A stretch of DNA of 64,000 nt from Mixophyes australis. Lineage: Eukaryota; Chordata; Amphibia; Anura; Limnodynastidae. The position numbers and the translations under genes are program-made. The notes under the pieces are model-generated. The model worked only from the letters and a program-made list of their open reading frames with translations. It was not told the origin of the DNA and did no database searches. This document shows, piece after piece, positions 29,892 to 42,948 of this stretch; positions within the stretch are counted from its first letter, which is position 1; each line of letters opens with the position of its first letter. The stretch spans positions 139,496,229-139,560,228 of the forward strand of contig JAVHZZ010000004.1 of the NCBI GenBank assembly GCA_036250195.1, written 5' to 3'.

Positions 29892-32800
29892 AGGGAAAAG
29901 ACCCCTGGTTCCGAGCCCAATCGGTCTCTCACAAACAACAACTGAACCCAAAGATGGAAATATTCTTATTATGATATAGTATTCATAAGGTATCCGCATT
30001 GAATAGAGTTATGTACACTTAGTTAAATGTAAATAGTGAAGTATGCTATAGCCTACACTAATGGCAAAACTATTTATGCCTACTTTTATATAGCATATAC
30101 AATATATAGTTTTATATCGTATGCAGCATTAAATTAAGTGCCAACTTTAGGTTAATGAGAATTATTATTATTTTTTTTTATTAATCGTTCTAGTTTCTGA
30201 AACAAGGTGTATTTGTGTATTAATTGTTTGAAATTAATTGTATGAAGCCAACAATGCACACAGCTTTACAAAGTTGCATGGTAAAGATTTTGGACTATGT
30301 ACAGTATTAAACTGTAAGTAACAACACAAGTAAATGAGATTTCACTGCTCTAAAATGTTAACACTGTCAATGGTGCCATTAGGATAAATGCTTTCTGCAT
30401 ATTCTGCATATTGGTTCTGAGTGCTCCACTGCCATTTAGAAAGAATACAATCCATTTCCTGCATATATTTTAGGTTGTTTTACTTAATTTATTTGCACTA
30501 ACTAAATCCCACGGTTGTACTTAATAATGATGACTTCTATCTGCAGAGTTTTAAAACCCTGGGGATATGACCCTTCTGACTTTTTAACCTTCAGCCAGAG
30601 TATTGGTTTGCTGCTAGATTTTCACATATGGCAGAAACAGTGTTTATCTGAGAGTATAATTGCTGTAATCCAGAAAACTGCAGTGTGTGGAGAAATAAAA
30701 TCTTGCACTGTAATACTTTAAGGCATTCTTTTAAAAATGACAGTTACTGCATCAGAACACAGACTTACACAATCTGCCTACCTCCTGGTGGGAATAGCTG
30801 TGTAAGGGGGAAATGAAGTAATGTAGCTTATGCTCAACAAGTGATGAGTTCAAATAAATTACCATTTTATATTCTCCGCTACTCCTCTTACCCTTCCCTA
30901 TTTTCTCCTATGAAATTTATACAAAGATTTATTTTACAATATATTATGCTATCTACAGAGCTCAATCGGATAATAATACAGATTGTTTCAAAAGAAAATG
31001 ACCCACTGTTTAAGAGTATTACTTACACCTCAGTGCTGAAGTAATGCTCTAACCCCATGAACAATACACAAAGAGCAGGCATCGGTATTCTTACAGACAG
31101 TGTATTTCTCCCATTCGCAAACCATGGGTGCTCACTGTAAAACTTTTTTGTGACTGATCACCCAACATACTTTAAAATATTCTCTTGTTTGCTTAATACA
31201 CAGCAAGTCTGAGTCTTACTCCAAATAATTACAGTAAAGATCAATTACTTCTTACCAAGACCATTAGGATAAATAAAAACCCAGTCACCCAAAACACACT
31301 TCCTCAAGGTAAATTTTACATCACTGAGTTTTGATAGAGATTGTCTTGGATTCTGGGCTTTCACCCAAAGCACCCTATTGTAATACACTACTACTAGAGT
31401 GGTAGCATTCCTGTTATCCCCCTTTCTTCTTGTAATGGTGTCTTTATCTTCTAAGTTGTGTATTCTGCTATTGTTTGTTCTTTGTTCTCTTGCTCAAATA
31501 TTTATTTGTATTATGTTCTTTTTATGACTGTACGGCACTGCAGAATCTGTGGGTCCTCATTAATAGATGATGACTATTCCTGGAGTGGTTGATGTTCACA
31601 CGCATTAGCATGAAAATGGTGGCGGTGCAATGCTATTACAGGTTGTAAATTAACAAGCTTTTCAATAAATATGATCTGGAGGAAAGCCCTTTAAATGCTT
31701 CACAAGAGTCTCCCTATAAAATTAAATCGCCTACCTCCTCCCCGCCACTGCGGTCCTCTTTCTCTGCGAATCATTCTTCCCTCCTTGTCTGACATAACGG
31801 CATAACTAGTAACATTGTCCCAGAGGTAACAAAAGTAACATAGGGTTCGTATCATGTCTCCTGGGAGTGTGCTTGGCACTAAGCTGCCCCCAATACTCCT
31901 CGCCATCCCCATGAAAGCTTTGAATTGCTGCTTGCAGCAGTTCACCATGGCTATGTCCCCGCTCTCTCTTTTGTGCAGGGATTTACCTCCCAACTTCCAT
32001 GGAGAAAAGTACCGACTTGCTGGTCGACAGGACAGTCCCCTCAAATAGGGATTGTCCCGCCTAGATATATGTAACTGGGAGTCCACCCAGAAAAAATTAT
32101 TTAATGCAGAGGATTGAGATGATTATTTTTAGTGCGTTTCAGTGCTGAGATGCAAATGAGACCTTTTAAAATATGGAACATTCAGTTTATGGTATAAATT
32201 TAGTAATACCAGAAAATTGCTTGTGTACATCCTCCAGGAAACACTTCAAATTCTCATACTAATAACAGAAGACATGTTCGTATTCTCATTCCAATAACAA
32301 ACATGTTAGTATCTTACACAGCTTTTTGGACAGTGTATATAAATAATAAAATAAATGTATAGGGGTGATTTGATAATGATTTTTTTTCTTGTGTGAAGGT
32401 TAAACTGTATTCCCTGTCATTGGACTGAGAATATCCCATTCATGTGCTGCTTGAATTATCAGTGAATGGAACTTATGTTGGAGCATGTAGTTTTCCTTTA
32501 CAACAGCCTTTGCACAGATTTGAAATGCACAACCTCCCACATGAAACCTGCTTTCTTTGCTTATGGACATGACATATTTTCTTTATTTTAAATAATATCT
32601 CCAGTGTAGGTGTTCCATTGATTTCTTTCCTATTGAAATGTCATCCCCTTTTTTTTCTGTGTTTAACATTTTTATTTTGTCATAAACACTGATATTTGCT
32701 GTACATTCCCTTGTAATCCAAATACAGATTACAATAGTTTATATAATTTTGTGGATGAGCCAGACAACATTATATTGTATATTATAGATGTTTGTCATCA

Positions 32801-33934
32801 AAAGACATGGAAGCTGTGTTTGACTAGACAATATATAATTACTGTTAAAGGCAGGGTTATAATAATGTCATTATTTTGGATAGGTACATCCTAGTGGTGT
32901 TTAGGAAGTGGGAGCTTGATATCAAAGGAGAAACCCAATCGGGGTAATATTGTGTTGGCAAAATATCAATTGAAGAGAGAGAGAGATTGTTTAAAAATCA
33001 AAATTATAATGCTACTGATTAGATTTTGCTTAGGTTAAAATGTTGAATGGTAAGAGCTCTGTTTGTTACTAGAAAGAGAGCTGAAAACAAATTTATAAAA
33101 AAATATATTTATACAAATAAATAAAAAAATAGAACTATATGCATAACCAGTCCTAAGAAATGAAATTGTTAGAAGTTAATGTGACATTAACTTTGTATCA
33201 TGTACATGTAACTGCTATTACTTTGATCTTTTATTTTATTTCAATCAACAGTTGTCTTCCAGAGTTTCTCAAATAGCTGCTCTGCCAACCCTAGCTCCCT
33301 CATTGAGAGCATGATGAAATTGCATTGCATTTTTATTTTATGTTATGCTGATTTTGTATTGCAAGCACGTGATTAACTGGCTAGTATGATGTATGAGGAA
33401 TCCACTCAATTGGTGAGGGAATGCTGATTTAGGATTTATGCATAGCAAAAAAAAAAACACCCAAAAATGTATGGAATTAAAAAAATATATAGTGAAACAG
33501 AGAAATGACAACATAGAATGTTTTGTGGGGGAGCTTTCTGACTGCACGCCTGTCTTCAATCTGATGGAGGCTGATACAGATGTGTGACTGCCAGGCTCCA
33601 TTATAAGAACCACATGTCTGACAAGAGGAAGAATTGTAAACATGATGTGAAACAGATAGGAATGTGGTGAGATATTTCTGCAGCCTTTCCTTGTCCTTTT
33701 TGAAGGGAGAGAGCAGTAATGGCTAACAGTTGAGCTGTGATGTCACTGCATTCTGCTGGAGGTTGATGCTGGCGCATGGTCTGGAATGGGTGGGGAGCAG
33801 GAATATTGTGGTACTGCTTTCTAACATCCATTGTGTTACATGTTTACCTTGTTATGTGGACATGTTTGCCAACACGTTATTTCCAGAGGCAAGCTGCTGC
33901 TGGACAGGCACATCTGGGATTCCTTCACTCTTAG
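29892..33934. other. Long non-coding AT-rich stretch
   Basis: It contains a decayed LINE/SINE tail near 31523-31570 (GTACGGCACTGCAGAATCTG). A segment at about 31720-32060 of higher GC with GGGATTGTCCCGCC and GACAGTCCC resembles dispersed-repeat ends but could not be bounded. No gene is seen. Confidence 0.45.
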
Positions 33935-33969
33935 TAATAATATATCACTGGAAGAGTGATATATTATTA
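33935..33969. repeat. Perfect 15-bp hairpin
   Basis: TAATAATATATCACT, loop GGAAG, then AGTGATATATTATTA: every base of the 15-bp arms pairs. It is AT-rich with a GC step next to the loop. It could be a cruciform-prone site or a very short inverted-repeat element; no flanking duplication is evident. Confidence 0.85.
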
Positions 33970-35154
33970 TAAATCTGTGTCTAATGTAGATACAGATTTA
34001 GGATCTTTTAAGTGGAAATCAGTTCTCCACAAATTATGAAAAACAGAAAAAAAGAAAAAAAAGTAATAATGATAAGCACACAGATGTGATGTGATCTAAG
34101 GGTAACTGTGAGCACTGCTAAACATTTTACTGATTCGCAGAATGCCAGGGGATGTGTGGGAAAATATGGGAATTATTTGTTAAGTTTTGATAAGTATGCC
34201 TTAGACAAATTTGTATAAACTGTAGGTAAACCTCTATAGAAACCTTGATTTCTAGGCATTTCTTTTAAATAGGTCCCATACCTGTACCAGATTAACAAAT
34301 GATGCTGTGGCTGACATTTAACATACAAAACTAGTATGTATTTGGTTAATCAAGTAAATTGGTGCCATTGTCATGGGCAATAAATTCTTGGGGAATAGGT
34401 TTATAATCCAGTCTGTCACTATGGTATATGACAACAGATCACTTATGAATGTTATGTGTTCTGTTTTGTCAACATTCTATCTGCCATCCAAATCTCAGTA
34501 GGTATACTGTCATTTTCTAGGGCTAAGGCGTGCAGGCAAGGTTGGAGCATGAGTGCACAAAATTAAGCGTTCGTTACACTCATAATGGCTTTAGCTCAGT
34601 CCTGTACGTTTTTGAAAGGGAATTGTAGGCGAATAATTAACAATCTAGTCTGCATACCACATGCAATAATTTTAAAGTAACTTTTTTAAATGTACTCTTT
34701 CAATGTCCCTTCCTAATCAATAGTGTTCTTCCAGTGCTTTACTTTTTAACATACTCCCCCCCCCCCCCCCCCCCCAACATAAGAATTGTGCTTGTGCAAA
34801 TGATACATCAGGACTGTAGTTCTAGTAGCATGTAGAAATAAGGTTCCCAAAATATATTTGTCTGTTTGGAAAGAGTTATGTCCTTTTACAAGTGAACTGC
34901 AGCACTAATAACATAAAATATCTTCCTGTTCTGTTTTTTTGTTTTGCGTTTTCATCTTTTATTCAGAATGTAGTTTGACACCTTAAGTTTACTTTTGGGG
35001 GGTGGTACTTGCTTTTCTGAGCCAGTAAATCACGACACTACTTACCCCAGCAGGATTACAGCGAAGACCGCATCGCCGACTCATTGGAAACACAGGCAGC
35101 TTGAAATGCAGACTTTACTTAATTGCAGCAGCTGAAGAACCCGGCAGCGTCCGA
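33970..35154. other. Non-coding sequence
   Basis: A C run lies at 34757-34775. No gene is recognised. Confidence 0.5.
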
Positions 35155-35233
35155 TGACGTCACATTTGAAGGAGGCGCTGCCTGTACAATGTATATGGCT
35201 CTGTAAAGAACAGTGTTCAGGCGGCGCCTCCTT
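35155..35233. promoter_or_regulatory. CRE palindrome beside a GC-rich inverted repeat
   Basis: TGACGTCA at 35155-35162 is a perfect CREB/ATF palindrome. Seven bases on, AAGGAGGCGCTGCCTG (35169-35184) pairs with CAGGCGGCGCCTCCTT (35218-35233) with one mismatch around a 33-base loop. The upstream 120 bases (35030-35150) are also comparatively GC-rich. It may be a cryptic regulatory element or the core of an unrecognised transposon. Confidence 0.4.
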
Positions 35234-35409
35234 AAATTACAACCTTAAGAGCTCGAATGAGTCTGTCTCTTCAATGTGAAGTCAGACAATATTTTACAAT
35301 AGCCAATAGACCAGTGCTGCCTGATATTACCGAATCATAAAGCTTCTGTCCTACATTGATGTGAGTAATCTTGTTTTACCTGAGTCAAGCAACCAGTCAA
35401 TTCTAGTTA

Positions 35410-35808
35410 TCTAATATATAAATGTCTAGTGGCGTGTGTTAGTTTGTCTGTCTGTGTGGAAAAAATAAAACCAAGCTGCAGCGCCACCTGCTGGGCGGAG
35501 TTATACACTGACCTACTAAATTCTTAGTGTGTGTGGGGAAAAAAATTCAGAAAGGGCTGAAATTTGGTATACTAAGATGTTTTTAATTTGTTAATTTAAT
35601 TTGTTAATTGTTAAAAGTGTTTATAAAGATTTAAAAAATATATATATATTTCTTGAAGGAGAAGTGACAGTTGGGAGTGGTTGGTGGTTGCCGGGGGTGA
35701 CAGTGGGGAGTGGTTGAGGATGGGCTATGGCCCAAATGCATGACAAGAACCTTTTTAACACCTTAAGTAGCTTGATTTGACTAGAATGCATGAGTATCAT
35801 GCACGGGT

Positions 35809-35814
<6 letters not shown>
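35410..35814 (+). mobile_element. Helitron-like non-autonomous element
   Basis: It starts with TC after a host A (TCTAATATATAAATGTCTAG), as Helitrons do. It ends with a perfect 7-bp hairpin TGCATGA-GTA-TCATGCA (35787-35803) followed by CGGGTTAACTA at the edge of an AT tract. The usual CTRR end is not strictly met because the fourth base is T. No terminal inverted repeat or target duplication is visible, which is normal for Helitrons. Confidence 0.58.

Positions 35815-35887
<73 letters not shown>
35815..35887. repeat. (AT)n microsatellite
   Basis: A long AT run abuts the Helitron-like 3' end and passes into TGTGTATATA. Confidence 0.95.
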
Positions 35888-35893
<6 letters not shown>

Positions 35894-37418
35894 ATATATA
35901 GCTCATTCTATCTTCCAGCGCTACTAGGGTCTGTTGGTGCAGTCAGAAGATGACCACATCGATAGTTGTCATCTTCCGTTTGTATTTACCAACATGCCCC
36001 ATAATTATCCTATTGATTTCAGTAGAATCATAAAGTCTTTTTGTGGCCATACAGCTGAAATATCAGTGTATGGCCTCTAATAGAAAACTGTCCTGAAATA
36101 CCAGTTCATTGGGATCAACTAGAAGAATTTTAGTGTACCCAGGTTTTTATATAGGTATTTCCTATATAATAAATAAAAAAATAATTTTCGCACACCATGA
36201 TTTATCCTTTTACATAATGTATCGATTTTACATTGCCATATGTCTAATAAATGGAAAGCCATAGAGACACAGAGTAAGTAGTATTTCGCTTCATACCCAC
36301 TGGAATTAGTTGTATGCATTTAATAGCATTTATACTGAATACATATAAATGGGGTGGGGAACTAGAAACTATTGTTTCTAGTTCCCTCAGATAAATATCT
36401 CTCGGATAAATCCATACCATAATAAAAAAAAAACTATTGTTTCTAGTGTCTCCTTACCCACTGCCAATATTACTAGTGTTTGCTAGCATTGTGGGGGCAT
36501 TCTGTTTATGCTTCGTACACCTCTTGTTCTCAATTGTTTACCCTGGGTAAATGCATTGTAAACAAACTCTCTTGAGCTTCAAATTCTGGTAAGTTTGTTA
36601 CTAGCACACTTGCTTGACATGTATTTCTATTAACGTTACAAAATACTAATGTACTGCAAGTGTATGTATACCTGGCCTTAGTGTCACTAGCCTGAGTAAG
36701 AACATAATATGTTTCCAGTTCTAGTGTGGGAGTAGATGACACCGTGATCCAACATTCTTATTACAAGGGCAATGAACAAGTGGTAGGTTGGACACACTTG
36801 AAGTCTGATTTTATTACAACACATGTTGACGGTGTATATCATGCATGATGGTGAAGGGGTTGGAATCTCAGACATTATTATTATCCAGTGCCTTGGGATT
36901 ATTTTATTTAAACCAATGATTAAATTGCAAACAAATTGACCAAATGATGAAGCTAATCAAATAAATCTAGGAGCCATCTTTTTGAGTAGCTATAATTTTG
37001 TTTCTACTTAAAAATTGAAAAGAATATTGTTGCATTTTAGTGTATCCTAACTACCATTTAATAATTCCCAATAGCAGAATTGTGTATTTATCAGTTACCT
37101 AGAACTGACCAAAGGAAAGTTAATGGTTAAATTATTTGCAGCTTGTATTATTTTTCATGACACACAGACTGTTCCGGACACAAGACTTGATAAATTGTAT
37201 GATTGTCTTATATCCCCCACCTGTCTCCTTGACTAATTCATTATTCCACTAGATGCACAGACATAAATATATAATATATATATAAAAAACATGTATGGAT
37301 CCTTTTTTATTATACTGAACGAATCTGCGACTGGGCATGGTGAAAGCAAACTAGATGGAAAAATTGTATTTCCTTATTCATTTGGACATGTGTAGAATAT
37401 TGTGTATACTTACTATGA

Positions 37419-37420
<2 letters not shown>
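35888..37420. other. Non-coding AT-rich sequence
   Basis: No supported gene or bounded element was found. A 20-base segment TATTGTTTCTAGTTCCCTC near 36369 recurs in part at 36433. Confidence 0.45.

Positions 37421-37457
<37 letters not shown>
37421..37457. repeat. (ATT)n microsatellite
   Basis: This is a trinucleotide run at the 3' end of the minus-strand LINE that follows, probably the LINE's own tail repeat. Confidence 0.9.
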
Positions 37458-37945
37458 CATTTATTTGTTAGGCGCCACAAGGTTTCTGCAGCGCCGCACA
37501 TAGTACAAACAGTAGACTATACAGGGTATAACAGTACAGAACAATAAACAAAAGTACCAATACTTCAAAAACTCCAGGCAGGCAGATGCAATAGACATGG
37601 AGCAGAAGAACGGGTAAGGAGACAGGAGGGAAGAGGGCCCTGCTCAAGCGAGCTTACATCCTAAGGGAGGGTTAAACAGACCAGGCACAAGAGGAGCCAG
37701 TTGAGGAAATGGGAGAGAGGGGAGAATGAGTGGAGGAGATGGGGGTTAAGTGGATGGTTGGTAGGCTTTGAGAAAGAGGTGAGTTTTGAGTGCACGTTTG
37801 AAGGAGCACAGAGTAGGAGAGAGGCGGATGGAGCGAGGGAGGTCATTCCAGTGAAGGGGGGCTGCACGGGAAAAGTCCTGGATTCTGGAATGGGAAGAGG
37901 TGATCAGAGTGGAGGAGAGGCGGCGGTCATATATAATTTTCTTTA
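37458..37945 (-). pseudogene. L2/CR1-type LINE 3' end with RT C-terminus
   Basis: On the minus strand the C-terminal tail of a LINE ORF2 is readable in two frames: SRIQDFSRAAPLHWNDLP and SFKRALKTHLFLKAYQ, the familiar FSxAAPxLWNxLP and SFKxxLKTHLF motifs of L2/CR1-type elements. The 3' UTR follows with GCTCGCTTGAGCAGGGCC and ends at the (ATT)n. It is 5'-truncated. Confidence 0.82.
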
Positions 37946-38699
37946 TTGCTACTATATTTTGCAAGTTTTATTGGTCATTCATTTTCTCTCAGATAAATCT
38001 ATACCATAACAAAAGTAGTGGTAAACGTACAACTGAATCAGCGTTGTAAGGCATCATTTCCTAATTGCTGGTACAACACAATTAACCAGGTCTGACAATA
38101 GAACCCGTTTACAATGACCCTATAGTCACTGGTGTTTTCTTGGCTTTCAGTACTTTCTGCACTGTGTTTTTCTGAACACCGCTTGCATCAATCAATTGCA
38201 TTGAAAAACACTATGTCGCCTCCAAATACCCTCAAATAGTACAAACAAATGTACATGCGTTTTCACTGCCGTTTGTACTTAACAATAAATAAAATAAATA
38301 CAATTTGACACAAATTAATGCCAATGAGTATGATGCCTTAAAACTGCTACAATAGCGAGTGTATTTGTTAGCTTGTAGTTTACAAGTCACTGCATAGCTT
38401 CCTTATTTTGCTTGATGATTCTGTGTTGCAAAAGTGACGGCAAACTTAATTCTGGATAAAACAAAAAGTCACTGCCCCTGGAGAGTGGCAGATGGCTAGA
38501 AGTGAACGGAATCTACATAATCATTGTTTGTACAGTGCTGTAGATTGTGGCACTTTAATAATCAACATAATATAAACAGTGCAAAATACCAATAAGTAAG
38601 GGGCAAGAGAAAACATTGCATCAATAAAATCCATTAAAACCCCCCCAAAAAGAAAGCAACTATGTTAGAAGACACAACTAGGAAAAAGGAATACCTTTC
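37946..38699. other. Non-coding AT-rich sequence
   Basis: No supported feature was found. Confidence 0.5.
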
Positions 38700-39300
38700 A
38701 AAGAGGATTTTGAAACTGGGGATAGGGAAGGCTTTGCTCTTGAGCTAATATTTAGTTGTTGCGTGGAACCAAATGAAGATGATAGGGGTGGAGGGAAGTG
38801 ATTGGAAGAGATAGGTGAAGCGAGAGTGGATGGAGTTTAGGATGGGTTGAGGAAGCAAAATAAGACGATAGGAATATGGAGGAAAGGGAATGGAAGGTGG
38901 AGCATGAGGAGGAAGCCTTCTTGGGGCAGGGTAGGCATGAGTGGAAAGGTGAATTATGAGCGAGCAGCTGATAGCCCCAAACTAAGTCTAATCAGACTCG
39001 AAGGCATTTCCAAAGATGGGGAGCAGCACGGTTTAAGTCGCACAAGTGGGAGTGTGAGGTGGTGACAGGAGAGGAGAGGCGAAGGTTATTCACACAATGG
39101 AGTATGAGAATATTTCTTGATGAGAATAAAGATAGAGGGGGAGGTGTTAGAGGACTTTATAGGTGAGGATAAGCGGAATGAATTGTATTCTGGCCAGAAC
39201 GGGGAGCCAAGGGAAAGCTTTGCAGAGAAACACAGTGGAAGATAAGTTGTGAAACCGCATTCAAGTCAGATTGCAAAGGGAAACGGAGAGGTAAAAGATT
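38700..39300 (-). mobile_element. Decayed LINE 3' region, L2/CR1-like
   Basis: A purine-rich plus strand contains GAGCAGCACGGTTTAAGTC, GGTGACAGGAGAGGAGAGGC, TTTATAGGTGAGGATAAGC and GGGGAGCCAAGGGAAAGCTT. This resembles the non-coding strand of the same LINE type as 37458-37945 in motif order, but no clear ORF survives. Confidence 0.45.
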
Positions 39301-41728
39301 GGTTGCTAATGTTTGGTGCACGGAATAAACACAAGGAAAAATAATAATTTCTCACTTAGAAATTCAAACTTTTATTATAATTTGTTAATAGAAGTTTGTA
39401 ACTCCTAGATGAAATATTAAAACTATATAATAAGTGAAAAAGTTAAGAAAAATGTGAATTAAAAGAAAAACTGGTATTAGAGGTTATTAGTCCTCTGTAA
39501 GGGTGGGTTATAGAAATAATACATATTTCCTTACACTTGATATATGACATGTATAGTGCTGGCAGAATATCTGTTGGTCTCGGACATACGTTTGCTATAA
39601 TAAGCTGAATGATTACTTCTATCTAGTTAGTAGCTGCTGCTAATTTTTTAGGGCTCCCAATGTGTAATGCTAATTCCTGGGATAAAATTTGCGACAATAA
39701 GGAATATAATGTAACTATAAAGCCCTTTTTCCAAAGTTTTGAAAGATGAATTCAGAATTTAAAAAAATAATCCATTAGTAATAACTCCGCATATAGATAT
39801 TATTAGGTTGAAGAGAAACTTGAATTTAAATAAATTGCTAGAGAAATCTATTTAATCCATGTTATTCTTTAATATAGATACTTAAATTCTAGATGGTAAT
39901 GTTTGTAAAAGTAATCTAAAGTAGCATTTGCCTGTATAGTAACAGTTGAGATTTTGGTGTATTGGTCTGGTAGCAATGAAATATACAAAAAAAGTTTAAA
40001 GTGAAGCATGAGATATTAGTCTTCTATGTCTGTATAATTAAGCAGAGAGTGGTATGCCTTCATTCGGCTACCTGCTAATCATTCTCTGTTGAAGCACCTC
40101 TATGCTGGATTAGTCTCCTGTTTTAATGATGTATTGCTGCCTCCTAAAACCACAGTAATGACTTGTATAATTTTTTGGGTCCCTATTTGGCAATTGGAGG
40201 TACAGGGTCATATATAGGGGATAATATAATAACTGCTTAAATCGGTCATTTGCCAATGTGCGTTTCACCCCTGTAAGCTTTTTCACGGTAAACTTGTTCA
40301 TGCACAATAAGGGGACCATGGTCACACTTTCTGAAATACTTGGCTGCCTCCAGCTCCCCTCTACTAAACAGACTTTTGCATTGCTGGGTGTACCAGTTGC
40401 ATATGAGTACAACGCCCCTCTCACCCTGGTGAGCTATACTTCCCAGTACTGTCCCAAAGTACTGTCTGATTTTGCACATAGTGGGCAAGTAGCTTTATTT
40501 TAAGACTGCAATTTAGAGTTGAGCCAGGGTGGTCCCCCTTCCAACTCTAAATCTGTCTAAATTCCCTTCCCACTCCCTGCAGTGCAACCTTGTACCTACC
40601 AGCTGGATTTACTCTCCTGTTTAATGCGGCCCAGTACTGTTTTTGCATGTTTTATCTGTGTGGTATTTGTGTGAGTGGGCTTTGCTTTAAGGGCATTCCA
40701 GTGAGGTTCTTTACTCTCCCATCACCTGGTTTACTTAATATCATATTCAATTTATAAATTGTATTTTAAGCTTACAAAGTGTTTTGTGACTTGGATTGGT
40801 AACCAAATATCTCATTGAATGTTAAAAATAGCTGTTAAGAGATAAATAATTGATACCTTCCACACTTGTCTCCATATAACTGGGAAAAAATATTTTCACC
40901 AAGTTGATCTATTTTTACAGTCTTCAGTGCTTTGACACATATTACAAGCAATTTCTAATGGTAACCTTGGCATAAATATCTGCTTTATGAAGCATGAGAT
41001 GTACATAAGAATAGCTTTGTAATTTATTGCTGTTATTGATTATTATTTTTGCTTATGCAGCTGGGGCTTTATTCTATTATTAAATGCTCTTGTGAAAAGT
41101 ATTTCCTGGTTTATCTAATCATATTGGTACATGGGCATATTTCTTGTAGTCTAGTCTGCTTGCAATAATTGAACACATTAAATCTCTTGAATACATACTA
41201 TATTCCAGAACAAGATATTGCTATCAATTGTTATACTGGCAACAGATGTCCTAATTAGTAACTATTACTCACTAAGTTGCTGCATGTGTGTGGTGATTTT
41301 GTTCATAGTGTTTGTGAAAGGGTGCTAGTGGGTGTCATGGTTGATACCCACTGGTGTCTGGCAAATCTATTGAAACCCATTTAATGTTATTTATAATTAT
41401 TACTATCAACAAACTCCTTGCAAAGATAGTTATCAATTAAACGAAGAAATATAGTTATTTGCCTTAAATCCACATGACCAATTTATATTTAATAAATTTA
41501 AGTTTATAGTTTCTAGAAAAACTGCACACAATATGTAACTCCATTTAAAATGTTTTGTGTTCTTAACATTCTTATTGCAAAACTCATATATATATTATAA
41601 AACCGTATAACAGAGTATATTTATACAACCTCAACAGGTTTAGTTTAATCTAGAAACATGGGTGGCATAGCATAGATGTTCATACAATACATTATTCATT
41701 GTTTGTGTATGTATGTGTGTGTGTGTGT
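39301..41728. other. Non-coding AT-rich sequence
   Basis: No supported gene was found. A less AT-rich patch at 40240-40740 carries ORFs on both strands without known motifs. Confidence 0.45.

Positions 41729-41790
<62 letters not shown>
41729..41790. repeat. (AT)n followed by (AC)n
   Basis: An AT run of about 50 bases is followed by ACACACACAC. It directly adjoins the second Helitron-like copy. Confidence 0.92.
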
Positions 41791-41791
<1 letters not shown>

Positions 41792-42005
41792 AGTTCTGAT
41801 ACTCATGCATTCCAGTCAAATCAAGATACTTAAGGTCTTAAAAAGGTTCTTGTCATGCATTTGGGCCTAGCCCAGGCCTCCTCAGGGGAAGAGCGTTACT
41901 TCCCGACGCAAGCGCCCTTTTTAATGTGCGTTCATGAGGTAAAATTACCTCACGAAAGTGAGTTTGACCCCTCAACTCGTAAATTTAGCCTTTACTACCC
42001 CTGCC
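41791..42005 (-). mobile_element. Helitron-like 3' part, second copy
   Basis: The reverse complement contains AATGCATGAGTATCAG, the stretch with TTGATTTGACTGGAATG, and AATGCATGACAAGAACC, all shared with 35735-35803. The copies are in opposite orientation and both touch an AT run. The 3' hairpin is decayed here. Confidence 0.6.
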
Positions 42006-42271
42006 ATATATATATATTTATTTTGTGTGTGGTGTTTATCAGCAATTGTGTGGTGTAAGGGTTTGTGAGTCAGTCTAAACTATTGTTAAAGGTGTGTGAC
42101 TGTTTGGTGGGGGGGGGCATAGTATAAAACAGTACCTATTGTGAAGGGTGTGATGTGCTCTCTATTGTGTGTGTGTGGGGGGGAGGGGAAGCTGGGGGAA
42201 GGGGATAGACCCTCAGGTTTAACATTTTAGAATGCATCATTGTTTAAGTTAAAAAAAAAAAATAGCACATG
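42006..42271. other. Spacer with G-rich runs
   Basis: It contains short G and TG runs (42108-42118, 42164-42184). No gene is seen. Confidence 0.45.
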
Positions 42272-42672
42272 GAAAAGGTGCTAAAAGTTGAGCTGAGAAG
42301 GGAAAGGGGGGATATGATGGAAACTTTCAAAAATATCAAGAGTTTGATTAAGATACAAGAGGGAGACATTCTTTCAAACAAGAGAAGTACTAGAACACGA
42401 GGACATGCACTGAAACTGGAGGGAAGTAGATTCAGAGGAAATTTGAGGAAAAGTACTTCACAGAAAGGTGGATAAGTGGAATAGCCTCCCATCAGAGGTG
42501 GTAGAAGCTAAATACAGTAGAGCAGTTTAAACATGCTCTGGATAGTCATAAGAATTTTCTTGTAAAGAATAAAGGGTCAGATAGGGTTTGAGGTAACCAT
42601 AGATAAATAAAACAATGGGCAGTCTAGAAGGGCAAGCAGTTCTTATCTGCCATCAAATTCTATGTTTCTATT
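42272..42672 (+). pseudogene. CR1/jockey-type LINE 3' end
   Basis: The plus strand encodes VELRRERGDMMETFK, STRTRGHALKLEG and, after shifts, LRKSTSQKG and VEXPPIRGG. This is the decayed C-terminal pattern (RRxRGDxIExYK, TRGHxLKL, FFSQRVVxxWNxLP) of a CR1/jockey-superfamily RT. It ends with CTATGTTTCTAT, a characteristic short 3' repeat. It is distinct from the L2-like copies. Confidence 0.7.
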
Positions 42673-42948
42673 TAAGTTCATCAGTAAAACACGCCTGTGT
42701 GTTACATATTCCCGCATTGTTGCCCATTTTCTCAGTGCATGTGTGTGAAATGAGCCCACAAATTATTTTTGTGTATGTCAAGAGAACAGGGCACAGATGC
42801 CGTCTCCTGTTTTCACACAGCAGCCATAAAAAATTGTTAGTCCAAAGTTCTGGTACAACTAACCTCAGCTAGTTTTATTGAAGACAAAAATCAAAATAAA
42901 TCCTAGCCTGCCCAGCTCTAACTAATACATTAGAGACTCCCTCTCTAA

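Noticed and set aside
31700..32086. 128-residue minus-strand ORF
   Set aside because: No domain is seen, and flanking GGGATTGTCCCGCC/GACAGTCCC segments look like dispersed repeat. Evidence for a gene is lacking.
40246..40503. Possible coding exon from overlapping ORFs on both strands
   Set aside because: No recognisable motif, no good splice pair, and the two strands give equally long frames.
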